DNA from: JAQIBY01 sp964615585
GTDB taxonomy: Bacteria; Bacteroidota; Bacteroidia; Bacteroidales; ML635J-15
Assembly (NCBI GenBank): GCA_964615585.1
Contig: CAZTNS010000042.1
Span: 1 to 21,854 of the forward strand
Direction of reading: 5' to 3'
Length of the DNA: 21,854 nt
In this document: piece by piece, positions 7,534 to 15,900 of the stretch
How the letters are laid out: the number at the start of each line of letters is the position of its first letter
Position numbering within the stretch: position 1 is the first letter of the stretch
Translations under genes and position numbers: made by a program
The notes under the pieces: generated by a model
What the model was told of the DNA's origin: nothing
Seen by the model: only the letters and a program-made list of their open reading frames with translations
Database searches by the model: none

Positions 7534-8059
7534 GTGAAAAAAATGGAGGTTCTCTCCCGGAAGGTCATCGGGACAGGTTATGACCGTTGAAAATAAATTA
7601 TGAGCATATGAAACCTGTAGGTAACCAATCCTATCAGAGAAAGCCTAACCAGCAACCGGAACCGAGTGTTGCGTAGTCAGCAGAGATGCAGGCACGAAGC
7701 CTGGACAGGTAATGCAAAAGCCATGTGATAGAGCCTCGAAAATATTGTTATTGTATGGGTTTTTATATTTCTGTCTGTGGGAATAGAAGCATAGTACCCG
7801 TTATGGTAAGGGAGCTATAAAGGGCCGGGGTCGAAGAGCATGGCAAATGCATAGAAGGTCTTTACGGGAGCTTGGGAGAGCCTCTCACCTCCATACGAAA
7901 AAGCGGACAATATTGTCAGTCCGAACCGTAAATGTCCAAGCCAGTCAGGTATGTATTGCCACCTGATAAGGCAAATAAGAAAAGGCAATACCATAAATGG
8001 TATCCAGACCGGGGGAAACCGAAGGGAAGGAGAAGGATGAAGGCAGTCTTAGTATTTTC

Positions 8060-8210
8060 ATGGTACCGGTAGAACTATGGGAAATTCAGCAATTGCTGAA
8101 AAGCCATAAAGTAGGGAAGGGGGATATCTTAAAACGGGCTTGCAATTTGGAAACATTTAATGCCCCAGATGTATGAAAGATGTCAACGTAAGAAATACAG
8201 AAAGCTCTGA
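8060..8210 (+). pseudogene. Possible residual ends of the intron-encoded reverse transcriptase
   Basis: Two short overlapping frames lie in intron domain IV. One (8060-8176) reads MVPVELWEIQQLLKSHK and continues to KGDILKRACNLETFN, 38 codons. The other (8160-8210), in another frame, reads MPQMYERCQRKKYRKL then stop and resembles the basic C-terminal tail of a group II maturase. A plausible reading is that the central reverse transcriptase and maturase region was deleted, leaving both ends. This is inferred from position and composition; I cannot align it to an intact relative. Confidence 0.35.
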
Positions 8211-8236
8211 TGGCTATCGGAGCGGAACTGTTTTAA

Positions 8237-8308
8237 GAGGAACCGTATGCGGGAAATCCGCTCGTACGGGTCTGTGGGGGAGCGGGGAGGTAACGAATCG
8301 CTCTACCC
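8237..8308 (+). ncRNA. Group II intron domains V and VI, domain V altered
   Basis: Domain V: CCGTA (8243-8247) pairs with TACGG (8265-8269) and GCGG (8249-8252) with CCGC (8258-8261), closing a GAAA-type loop, with a two-base bulge TC (8262-8263). The usual catalytic triad AGC at the 5' side reads AAC (8241-8243), and the usual bulge AC reads TC. Domain VI: GAGCG (8280-8284) pairs with CGCTC (8299-8303), and GGG (8276-8278) with CCC (8306-8308), leaving A8305 bulged as the branch-point adenosine. The structure is recognisable, but the triad change should cripple splicing. Confidence 0.75.
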
Positions 8309-8359
8309 GGTCACCATTTAGTGCTTTTTCAGCAGAGCCTATTTGTTATATTGTTGTGT

Positions 8360-9550
8360 TTATATCCGGCTGTATGGATAGCGTTCAAAGTGCAGGTCTT
8401 TAACAATTTTAAACAGGTTGTCTTTAAACTCGTCCATATTTTCCCCTGTTTTAGCTGAGATAAACACGCAAGGGAGGTTTTCTCCAGCTACGTACATGGA
8501 TTTGAAATCATCAAGGCTAAAATTATGTTTTTCTACGGGGGTCAGGTCATCTTCGTCTTTCGGGGTGTATTTAAACGCATCAATTTTGTTAAACACAAGC
8601 AAAACAGGAATTTTGCCGGCACCGATTTCCTGAAGGGTATTTTTTACCACTTCAATTTGTTCTTCAAATCCAGGATGCGAAACATCCACCACATGGATAA
8701 GCAAATCGGATTCGCGTGTTTCGTCCAATGTGGATTTAAAAGATTCAACCAGGTGAGTGGGCAGTTTCCTGATGAATCCGACGGTGTCTGATAGCAAAAA
8801 GGGCAGGTTGTTTATCACCACCTTGCGAACGGTTGTGTCGAGGGTGGCAAACAGTTTGTCTTCAGCAAAAACACTGGATTTGCTCAGCCTGTTCATGAGT
8901 GTGGATTTTCCTGCGTTTGTGTATCCTACCAGCGACACACGGATAAGTTTTCCCCTGTTTTTTCGCTGAGTTGCTTTTTGTTTGTCAATTTTTTCAAGCT
9001 GTTTTCTGAGCAGCGCAATTTTATCACGGACAATACGGCGGTCGGTTTCGATTTCACGTTCACCGGGGCCACGTAACCCAATCCCGCCACGTTGCCTTTC
9101 CAGGTGTGTCCACATGCCCTTGAGGCGTGGCATCAGATACTGGTATTGGGCTAGTTCCACCTGTGTTTTGGCGTGAGCTGTTCGTGCGCGTGTGGCAAAA
9201 ATATCAAGGATCAGGTTGGTTCTGTCCATGATTTGCACTTTTAGTTCCTTTTCAATGTTCCTAAGTTGGGTGGGTGACAAGTCATCGTCAAACAACACGA
9301 GGTTAATGGATTTGTTCTGTTTTATGAAGGCATGAATCTCTGCCAGTTTTCCTTTGCCAATGTAAGAGCGGGGATTTGGTTTATATTGCCTCTGCAGAAA
9401 TGATTTCACAGGTTTTGCTCCGGCAGTGTGTGCCAGTAAAGCCAATTCATCGAGATATTCTTTTGCCTGATCTTTTGTTTGTCCTGATTGTATTACGCCG
9501 ACAAGTACCGCTTTGTTCTTTACTTTCTGTTTCCTGTTTTCCTGATCCAT
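8360..9550 (-). CDS. hflX: GTPase HflX
   Basis: HflX is a ribosome-associated GTPase that splits and rescues stalled 70S ribosomes, notably under heat or antibiotic stress. The 396-residue protein shows the HflX N-terminal domain (KAVLVGVIQSG; SYIGKGKLAEI; FDDDLSPTQLRNIE), the linker signature GGIGLRGPGEREIETDRR (155-172), then the G domain: P-loop GYTNAGKST (209-217), switch II DTVGFIRKLP (255-264) and NKID (321-324). Length is normal. The ATG at 9550 is chosen; a TTG two codons upstream sits in the U-run of the preceding hairpin. There is no Shine-Dalgarno sequence. The hairpin between tonB and hflX ends only four bases before the start codon, so hflX expression may depend on read-through or on that structure. 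Confidence 0.95.
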   Translation of the reverse strand: MDQENRKQKVKNKAVLVGVIQSGQTKDQAKEYLDELALLAHTAGAKPVKSFLQRQYKPNPRSYIGKGKLAEIHAFIKQNKSINLVLFDDDLSPTQLRNIEKELKVQIMDRTNLILDIFATRARTAHAKTQVELAQYQYLMPRLKGMWTHLERQRGGIGLRGPGEREIETDRRIVRDKIALLRKQLEKIDKQKATQRKNRGKLIRVSLVGYTNAGKSTLMNRLSKSSVFAEDKLFATLDTTVRKVVINNLPFLLSDTVGFIRKLPTHLVESFKSTLDETRESDLLIHVVDVSHPGFEEQIEVVKNTLQEIGAGKIPVLLVFNKIDAFKYTPKDEDDLTPVEKHNFSLDDFKSMYVAGENLPCVFISAKTGENMDEFKDNLFKIVKDLHFERYPYSRI

Positions 9551-9554
9551 ACAC

Positions 9555-9582
9555 AAAAAACCCCGATTAATGAACCGGGGTT
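9555..9582 (-). terminator. Terminator-like hairpin between tonB and hflX
   Basis: On the minus strand AACCCCG (9582-9576) pairs perfectly with CGGGGTT (9565-9559) around a 10-nt loop and runs into T residues (to 9555). It lies 24 nt after the tonB stop and ends about four nt before the hflX ATG. It is an efficient-looking terminator for tonB, or an attenuator for hflX. Confidence 0.8.
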
Positions 9583-9605
9583 ATATCTTGGTTACAATGT
9601 ATTTA

Positions 9606-10304
9606 TTAATACAATTTAAAATTGATGGGAACAATGTAAGTTACCGGCACGGGTTTACCTCTTTGTTGTCCCGGTTTCCAGTCGGGTAACTTACTGACCA
9701 CCCTTTTTGCTTCTTTATCGAGGTATGGGTCAACACCGCGAACGACGCTTACACTTGTAACATTCCCGGTCTGATCAATGACAAATTGAACAAAAACTTT
9801 ACCCTGAATTCCGTTTTCTTTGGCAATTTCGGGATATTTGGTATGTTCAGCCAAAAAAGTCATCAGGGCTTTGTCTCCCCCTGGAAATTCAGGTTTATCT
9901 TCAACAATTGCAAAATCGATGGGTTCTACCTCTTCCTCCTCCTCATCATCAAAAGAACTCATATCAATATCCACTTGGGTGTTTTCATCGGATTCGGAAT
10001 CAATATCAATATCAGATTCTTCCTCGTCATCTTCAACCACAGTGAGTTCTTCGATAACCTGTTCGGGTTCGGGTTCTTGCTTTTCTTCTGGTGGTGGGGG
10101 TGGTTCTTCTTCCTGGAAGGTATTGATGATTTCTTCTTCCATCATGTCTTCCATGTTGATATCACCCAATTGATTTTTGCTTAATTCAGGTGTGCCCCAT
10201 TCAAACGCAAGAAGTACTATACCCAATACAAGAACAAGCCCGATTTCAAGAAACAGGACTTTCTTGTTTTCAAGGTTTGCTTTCTTTGATTTTTTTATTT
10301 CCAT
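9606..10304 (-). CDS. tonB: Energy transducer TonB
   Basis: TonB couples the proton-motive force harvested by ExbBD to outer-membrane TonB-dependent transporters. The 232-residue protein has a short basic N-terminus, one membrane anchor (about 17-36), an unusually acidic and proline/glutamate-rich periplasmic spacer (about 50-135, with a PPPPP run and repeated Asp/Glu stretches) and a C-terminal TonB domain (about 137-232) with FPGGDKALMTFL, YPEIAKENGIQGKVFVQFVI, VVRGVDPYLDKEAKRVV, PDWKPGQQRGKPVPV and the final PINFKLY. This order is typical of Bacteroidetes TonB. No exbB/exbD lies next to it, so it probably works with ExbBD encoded elsewhere. A terminator-like hairpin follows, then hflX. Confidence 0.93.
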   Translation of the reverse strand: MEIKKSKKANLENKKVLFLEIGLVLVLGIVLLAFEWGTPELSKNQLGDINMEDMMEEEIINTFQEEEPPPPPEEKQEPEPEQVIEELTVVEDDEEESDIDIDSESDENTQVDIDMSSFDDEEEEEVEPIDFAIVEDKPEFPGGDKALMTFLAEHTKYPEIAKENGIQGKVFVQFVIDQTGNVTSVSVVRGVDPYLDKEAKRVVSKLPDWKPGQQRGKPVPVTYIVPINFKLY

Positions 10305-10500
10305 GGTGTCAAAATTTTAAAGGTGTAAAATTAATGTATTTCTTACTGTTTTGCAAAAAATATTTTGTTTTTACAGTAATCTAATGTGTTTATAAAACGT
10401 TAAATGTCTATTCATATTGTATTATTCGTTGTAATCCTGTTTCTTTAATTAGCTATTTCTTGTTGTTCAGATGAGAAATTATATCCGATTCCATAAATCA

Positions 10501-10714
10501 AGACTTCTTAAAAACAATAAATCTGTTATTGTAAAATTATACAATATTTAGTGGAATTTTGAGATTTTGTGCTTTGGTGGCGAGAAAAATATGCCATAAA
10601 GCACCAAAACACTAAATCCCACTAAAGTAATGAAAAGTAAAATGTGTAGTTTTATTTTTAAGTGCTGATAACTAATCATTTAGCACAGGCGTAATAAATT
10701 TTTTTAAGAAGTCT
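10501..10714. repeat. MITE-like element with 14-bp terminal inverted repeats
   Basis: AGACTTCTTAAAAA (10501-10514) is perfectly inverted as TTTTTAAGAAGTCT (10701-10714), 214 bp end to end, with no coding capacity inside. This size and structure fit a miniature inverted-repeat element. No clear target-site duplication flanks it, so a chance or regulatory origin remains possible. Confidence 0.45.
10547..10626. repeat. Imperfect long palindrome with 8-nt rhythm
   Basis: TTTAGTGG-A-ATTT (10547 on) is inverted as AAAT-CCCACTAAA (10614-10626), and GTGCTTT-GGTGGC (10569-10581) as GCCATAAAGCAC (10593-10604). The right arm steps in octamers gccataaa, gcaccaaa, acactaaa; GTG steps 8 nt in the left arm. 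It can fold into a long stem. It may be a hairpin-forming copy of the same dispersed tract type seen at 468-523 and 12836-12857. Confidence 0.55.
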
Positions 10715-10718
10715 GTAA

Positions 10719-10741
10719 ATCTTCATTTAGAAGATGATTTT
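10719..10741. terminator. Weak hairpin after the lysozyme gene
   Basis: ATCTTC (10719-10724) pairs with GAAGAT (10730-10735) around a 5-nt loop; T-rich sequence follows on the plus strand and a shorter TTTA on the minus. It starts about 18 nt past the GH25 stop codon and might be a weak terminator. Confidence 0.3.
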
Positions 10742-10753
10742 TATTTTAAGAAA

Positions 10754-11554
10754 TCAGTCAAGTAAAATTGATTTTAACATTTGTTCATCTGAATAAAACA
10801 CATTAATGTCCACATTATCATTAATTCCTGTAATTCGTCCTGTCTGGGTGAATTGCCAGAATATCCAATTTTTGCCTGGTCTTTCAGGTGATTTATAGTT
10901 GCCGTATCGTCCAAGCCAGAATGAATATTCATTAAATCGGGGATCGTTTAGAAAGTGCAGAAGATAGTATTTGAAATAGGTGTAAATAATGGGCTTAACG
11001 CCATAATGTTTTTCAACGGCCTCTAGCCACCTCAACAGTCCGATTTTAAGTTTATGCAGAGACTGTAGGTTTGAATAATCCTCAATGTCCAACACAGGTG
11101 GCAAATCCCCTGTTTCAAGGTCAACGCAATGAATGAAATTTTCGGCTTGTTGAAGGCTGTTTTCATTGGGACGGTAATAATGATAAGCGCCGTGAACAAT
11201 GCCGTGTTTTTTTGTTTTGTGCCAATTGTAATCAAATTGTTTGTCTTTATAATTCTTCCCTGCTGTAGCCCTGATAAATACAAAATCTACCCGATTATGT
11301 TTAGTGAGTTTATTCCAAACAATGACGTCTTGATATTCGGATACATCCAGCCCGAAAAGTTGATACGCTTTGAGGTGATCTTTACTTTCGCGGTATGTAA
11401 CCTGGTTTTCTGTTCCACGGTAAAACAATAGTTTTATCCGTGATTTAACAGCAGGGTGGGAAATAAAAAACCAGGCCGCGATGATCAGGATGGCAACAAG
11501 CACTAAGACTTGTCGCCTCTGTTGCTTTTTACGTTTTGAAATACGCCGGCCCAT
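10754..11554 (-). CDS. Membrane-anchored GH25 lysozyme
   Basis: A 266-residue glycoside hydrolase family 25 (Chalaropsis-type) lysozyme, which cleaves the N-acetylmuramic acid to N-acetylglucosamine bond of peptidoglycan. A basic N-terminus (MGRRISKRKKQQRR) precedes one hydrophobic segment (about 16-32), suggesting an inner-membrane anchor with the enzyme in the periplasm. Catalytic-core motifs are GLDVSEYQ (68-75, Asp70), FIRATAG (93-99), GAYHYYRP (122-129), PPVLDIED (152-159, Asp156 and Glu158 of the DxE pair), PIIYTY, FWLGRYG and the terminal FWQFTQTG / DNVDINVF. It begins directly after the asd stop codon with no gap (TAA-ATG), so the two are cotranscribed and probably translationally coupled. 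Asd feeds diaminopimelate synthesis, so both genes touch cell-wall metabolism. Confidence 0.93.
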   Translation of the reverse strand: MGRRISKRKKQQRRQVLVLVAILIIAAWFFISHPAVKSRIKLLFYRGTENQVTYRESKDHLKAYQLFGLDVSEYQDVIVWNKLTKHNRVDFVFIRATAGKNYKDKQFDYNWHKTKKHGIVHGAYHYYRPNENSLQQAENFIHCVDLETGDLPPVLDIEDYSNLQSLHKLKIGLLRWLEAVEKHYGVKPIIYTYFKYYLLHFLNDPRFNEYSFWLGRYGNYKSPERPGKNWIFWQFTQTGRITGINDNVDINVFYSDEQMLKSILLD

Positions 11555-12547
11555 TTATACATACCCTTGGTTGATAAGATATTCAGCGATCTGTATGGAA
11601 TTGGTAGCTGCTCCTTTGCGGAGGTTGTCAGAAACGATCCACAGGTTCAGGCTGTTGGGAAATGATTCATCTTCCCGGATGCGCCCGACAAAGGTTTCAT
11701 CTTTGTCTTCAGCATTGACAGGCATGGGGTACAGGTTTTTTGCAGGGTTATCCTGAACAATAATCCCTGGTGTTGATGCGAGAAGGTCTCTTACTTCCTG
11801 TGTATCCGGATGTTTTTCAAAACTGATGTTGACAGATTCGCTGTGTCCGCCTTTTACAGGGACCCTAACCACGGTTCCGGTTATTCGTAAATCCGGAAAC
11901 CCCAGTATTTTCCGGCTTTCGTTGATGAGTTTTCTTTCTTCGGATGTGTAGCCGCTGCTGTCAAAATCTCCGCCGTGTGGCAAACAATTAAGGTCGATGT
12001 GATGCGGATATGCAGGATGTTTGCTTTTATGCCCTTTCCGTTCGGTATCCAGTTGGTCAATTCCCTGTAAACCGCTTCCCGTGACAGATTGGTATGTCGA
12101 AACGATGACCCGTTTTAGTCTGTAAGACCGGTGCAACGGCCACAATACTTGAACCAATTGAATGGTGCTGCAGTTGGGATTGGCGATTAGTTTGTCCTTT
12201 TCTGTAAGTATATTTCCGTTTATTTCGGGAACAATGAGTTTAACATCCTCATCCATGCGCCAGGCTGAAGAATTGTCTATGACTTTGCAACCCAGGCTTG
12301 TAAATCGTTTTGCGTTTTCTTTGGAAAAATTGCCCCCTGCAGAAAAAATGGCTAAATCAGGCCTTTCCGATAAAGCTTCATCCACAGTTTTGACTGATAA
12401 TTTTCTTCCGCATCGTGTTATTGTTTTCCCCGCTGAGCGTTCAGATGCAACAGGAATTAACCTGTGGTTGTCAAAACCACGTTCTTCGAGTACCTGAAGC
12501 ATTTTTTGTCCCACGACACCGGTAGCGCCGACAACTGCAATTTTCAT
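11555..12547 (-). CDS. asd: Aspartate-semialdehyde dehydrogenase
   Basis: Asd reduces aspartyl-4-phosphate to aspartate 4-semialdehyde with NADPH, the branch point to diaminopimelate/lysine, threonine and methionine. The 330-residue protein begins MKIAVVGATGVVGQKML (Rossmann NADP loop, GATGVVG 7-13), and has the catalytic ANPNCST with Cys126, TYQSVTGSG (151-159), and GGHSE with His235 acting as the general base. Length is typical. The ATG at 12547 is preferred. The frame is open for another 67 codons upstream to 12748, but that part precedes the Rossmann start and is not Asd-like, so it is treated as leader. It heads a two-gene unit with the GH25 lysozyme and is divergent from the large surface-protein gene. 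Confidence 0.96.
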   Translation of the reverse strand: MKIAVVGATGVVGQKMLQVLEERGFDNHRLIPVASERSAGKTITRCGRKLSVKTVDEALSERPDLAIFSAGGNFSKENAKRFTSLGCKVIDNSSAWRMDEDVKLIVPEINGNILTEKDKLIANPNCSTIQLVQVLWPLHRSYRLKRVIVSTYQSVTGSGLQGIDQLDTERKGHKSKHPAYPHHIDLNCLPHGGDFDSSGYTSEERKLINESRKILGFPDLRITGTVVRVPVKGGHSESVNISFEKHPDTQEVRDLLASTPGIIVQDNPAKNLYPMPVNAEDKDETFVGRIREDESFPNSLNLWIVSDNLRKGAATNSIQIAEYLINQGYV

Positions 12548-12835
12548 AGCTTGTAAATTATTGTTTTTGTTGTTCAATTGATGTTCAATAAGCCTGAATA
12601 TTTTGGATAAAAATACATAATTTCTCGGGGAATACACCAAAAATTTTATTTCCTGTCGCAATGATATGCCCTCTGCATAACGCCATGCACCTACTCCAAG
12701 TGATTGTAAATAAGCCGGATAAAATATTTTATGGAAAAGAATTAACATCTGTAACTGACAATTAACAGGTTTTTTGTAATTTTCGGAAAATATTTGATAG
12801 TAATTATTCAGGTGGATTTGTTATCACCTGTTACC

Positions 12836-12859
12836 GCAGAGACGCAATGACGCAAAGAA
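12836..12859. repeat. 8-nt cadenced tract (gcagagac/gcaatgac/gcaaagaa)
   Basis: Three consecutive octamers begin with GCA at 12836, 12844 and 12852, and differ at few positions. The tract lies about 100 bp upstream of the surface-protein start. The style matches intergenic tracts at 468-523 and 10593-10626. No function is evident. Confidence 0.5.
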
Positions 12860-12933
12860 AAGGAAAATTGAATTTTATCGCTTGTCGTGCTATCGTATCA
12901 TCATGAGAGGCCGTTAAATTTAAGAAGAGAGTA

Positions 12934-12941
12934 TAAATTTG
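12934..12941 (+). promoter_or_regulatory. Candidate -7 box for the surface-protein gene
   Basis: TAAATTTG fits TAnnTTTG exactly and ends 16 nt before the ATG at 12958, implying a very short leader. The -33 region has only a weak GTT near 12913. Confidence 0.4.
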
Positions 12942-12957
12942 TTAACTTTGGTTAATT

Positions 12958-15900
12958 ATGAAAAGAATATACTGTTTTATCATAGCTGCATTTTCCACGT
13001 TTGCAGCTTTTGCACAATTTACCGATGATTTTTCCGATGGTGATTTTACCAGCAACCCGGAGTGGACGGGAGAAACATCCAAATTTCAAGTCAGTGCTGC
13101 CAATGAGCTTCAGTTGTATGACACAACCGAAAGTGGATCCGCCTGCCTGGTGACCCAATCTCAGGCCATTAATAACGCCAGTTGGGAATTCCTGGTAAAA
13201 TTCGATTTCAACCCGTCATCAGCCAATTATGCCAATATTTATTTGGCCGCAGATCAGGATACCCTTGATCAGGATATTAATGGGTATTATGTGATGGTGG
13301 GGAATACAGATGATGAAGTTAGCTTGTACCGGCAGGATGGTTCAGGGAAAACCAAAATCATTGATGGCGTTGATAAGCGTTTGGATATGAGCTCTGTTGA
13401 AGTCAGGATCAAAGTTATCAGAGACGATGCAGGAAATTGGAGTTTGTTTTCAGACACACTCGGTGGTATCAATTATTATTATGAAGGAAGCTGTTTTGAT
13501 GATGCTTATGATACATCCCAATACAGTGGCGTGCATTGTGTTTTTTCATCTACACGCTGGGATAAAATGTTTTTCGATGATTTTAACGTGTATGTGGATA
13601 CCATTTCACCTGAGGTAATATCAGCAGATTTGTTAACCCCGGCAAGTGTTCAAATTGAATTTTCAGAGTATTGTGATACAATTACCAGCCTTAATCCAGC
13701 TAACTATGATATTACTCCAGATATGGGGAATCCTGATGAAGTAACGCTTTCAGAAACAAGTGCAAATATTGCAGTATTGCATTATGCAACGGGTGAAATG
13801 GATAACAGCCAGTATACTTTATCTGTCAGCAATGTTGCTGATTATTTTGGCAACATCATGGAAGAAACCGATATCATTTTACAGGATGACGAAAGTCCTG
13901 AACTCACAAATATCAGTGTGTTATCTGATAATGAACTGCTAATAACATATTCTGAACCCATGGAATCCACCACCACATTAAACACGTCAAACTATGCGGT
14001 GGATAACGGGATTGGAAATCCTTCGAATGCTTCTTTTGATGCTGGTGATGCTACAAAAGTATGGTTGGAGTTCACTGCTGCGTTCGAAAATAATACTTCA
14101 TACAATTTATCATATCAGAATTGTGAAGACCTTTTTGGGAATGTTATTGTCAATGCGGACATCAATTTTGCTTATGTTGTTCCCGGAGAATTTGATGTAG
14201 TCATTAATGAGATTATGGCTGATCCGACACCATCGGTAGGTCTTCCAGAAGAGGAATATTTGGAAATATACAACACCATAGACTTTCCAATTGATTTGGG
14301 TGGGTGGCAACTAATCATTGGAAGTAGTTCATACGATTTTCCGGATATAAGCATTCCTGCTGATGAACAGATGATTATTTCCCGTGAATCTGATTCATTG
14401 TTGTTTGCAGAATATGGTATTGTTACTCCCATTGACGGACTGACCGGATATATTCTTCCCAATGCTGGTGCCATGGTACAATTACTGGATGATGAGGGGG
14501 ATGTTATTGATGAGGTAAGTTATACCGATGAATGGTATCAGGACCCCGACAAAGACGATGGCGGCTGGTCAATTGAGCGTATCGACCCGTGGAATACCTG
14601 CAGTGGCATGTACAACTGGGCTGCCAGCATACATCCTGATGGAGGTACGCCGGGAGCAACCAATAGTATTTTCGGGCAAAATCAGGATACCGTTCCACCT
14701 GAAGTAACATCAACGGTTTTGTTGTTACCAACAAGTGTACATGTTGAATTTTCAGAATATTGTGATACAATTACCAGCCTTAACCCGGCTAATTATGTTA
14801 TTACCCCTGATATGGGGAATCCTGATGAAGTAACCCTTTCAGAAACAAGTGAAACCATTGTAGAATTACATTATGACACAGGAGAAATGGATAATTCTCA
14901 GTACACTTTATCTATCAGTAATATTGCTGACGTATGCGGAAATGTTATGGAAGAAACCGATATTATTTTACAGGATGATGAAAGTCCTGAACTCACAAAT
15001 ATCAGTGTGTTATCTGATAATGAACTGCTAATAACATTTTCCGAACCCATGGAATCCACCACCACATTAAACACGTCAAACTATGAGGTGGATAACGGGA
15101 TTGGAAATCCTTCGAATGCGTCTTTTGATGGTGGCGATACCACAAAAGTATGGTTGGAGTTCCCTACGGCGTTTGAAAATTACACTTCATACAATTTGTC
15201 ATATCAGAATTGTGAAGACCTTTACGGCAACGCCATTACAGGCGGGGATATAGAGTTCAGCTATGTGCTTATTGAACAATACGACATTGTTATCAATGAA
15301 ATCATGGCTGACCCTACGCCTGTGGTAGGTTTGCCGGAATCCGAATACCTGGAGATTTACAACACACTGGATGTTGCTGTGAACCTTGATGGGTTTCAAC
15401 TCGAAATCAACAGCAGCACTTACAATTTCGGAGCCGTTACCCTTCCTGCAGATGAAGAAATGATAATCTGCTCGTCTTCGGATTCAGCGCTTTTTGTGTC
15501 GTATGGTTTGGTTACAGCACCAGACGGAATGGGTGTTTCTGTTTTGCTTAATGCCGGAGCAACGGTAAAAATACTGGATGACAGTTCAAATGTGGTTGAT
15601 GAAGTTTCATATACCGATGAATGGTATCAGGACCCCGACAAAGACAACGGCGGCTGGTCAATCGAGCGGATTGACCCCTGGAATACCTGCAGTGGCATGT
15701 ACAACTGGGCTGCCAGCACACATTCCGACGGTGGCACACCGGGAGCAACCAATAGCATATTTGGACAAAACCAGGATACCTTTGCCCCCGAATTGGTTTC
15801 ATGGGAATTGCCTTCTGCAAATGAGATAAAACTAACATTTTCTGAAGCTGCCGATACCGCCACAAGCTTAAATCCGGCCAATTATTATTTAGCACCGGAT

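Larger units (their letters stand above)
7534..8314 (+). mobile_element. Group II intron remnant without intron-encoded protein
   Basis: This stretch of about 780 nt has the layout of a bacterial group II intron RNA. The inferred 5' end is GTG at 7534. Domain I-like sequence follows (7620-7900), then the run containing gtatccagaccgggggaaacc (8000-8020), which resembles conserved domain III sequence. A shrunken domain IV (about 8035-8215), a domain V hairpin (8237-8273) and a domain VI stem with bulged A8305 (8276-8308) end just before 8314. The reverse transcriptase/maturase normally carried in domain IV is missing, leaving only short open fragments. Domain V carries changes in key positions (separate entry). 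The element lies in the intergenic space between ssb and hflX, antisense to both, so it disrupts no gene. The 5' and 3' boundaries are inferred and may be off by several to tens of bases. Confidence 0.82.
10305..10753. other. Intergenic region with nested palindromic element
   Basis: No gene is seen in these 449 bases. The right-hand part near 10305-10400 is the AT-rich leader of tonB, in which I find no clean TAnnTTTG box. The rest holds a pair of 14-bp terminal inverted repeats (10501-10514 and 10701-10714), inside which lies an imperfect 80-bp palindrome (10547-10626). A small hairpin (10719-10735) lies next to the lysozyme stop codon. Confidence 0.6.
12548..12957. other. Divergent intergenic region between asd and the surface-protein gene
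   Basis: This 410-bp spacer holds the leaders of both genes. Its features are an irregular tract tatgccct/ctgcataa/cgccatgc (12665-12688), a hairpin CAGGTG (12809-12814) with CACCTG (12825-12830), an 8-nt cadenced tract (12836-12857) and a -7 box for the plus-strand gene (12934-12941). No known riboswitch fold was recognised ahead of asd. Confidence 0.55.

Noticed and set aside
7534..8314. Alternative reading as a riboswitch, RNase P RNA or tmRNA
   Set aside because: The 3' domain V hairpin and domain VI with bulged A are specific to group II introns, and the other folds' conserved cores are not seen.
8173..8403. Plus-strand 76-codon open frame across the intron end (VCGKSARTGLWGSG-type peptide)
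   Set aside because: It is a translation of group II intron domains V and VI running into the hflX 3' end. Such peptides are typical false calls over structured intron RNA.
9786..10184. Two long plus-strand frames antisense to tonB
   Set aside because: Shadow frames caused by the acidic repeat-rich tonB codons; they consist of Ser- or Phe-rich low-complexity sequence.
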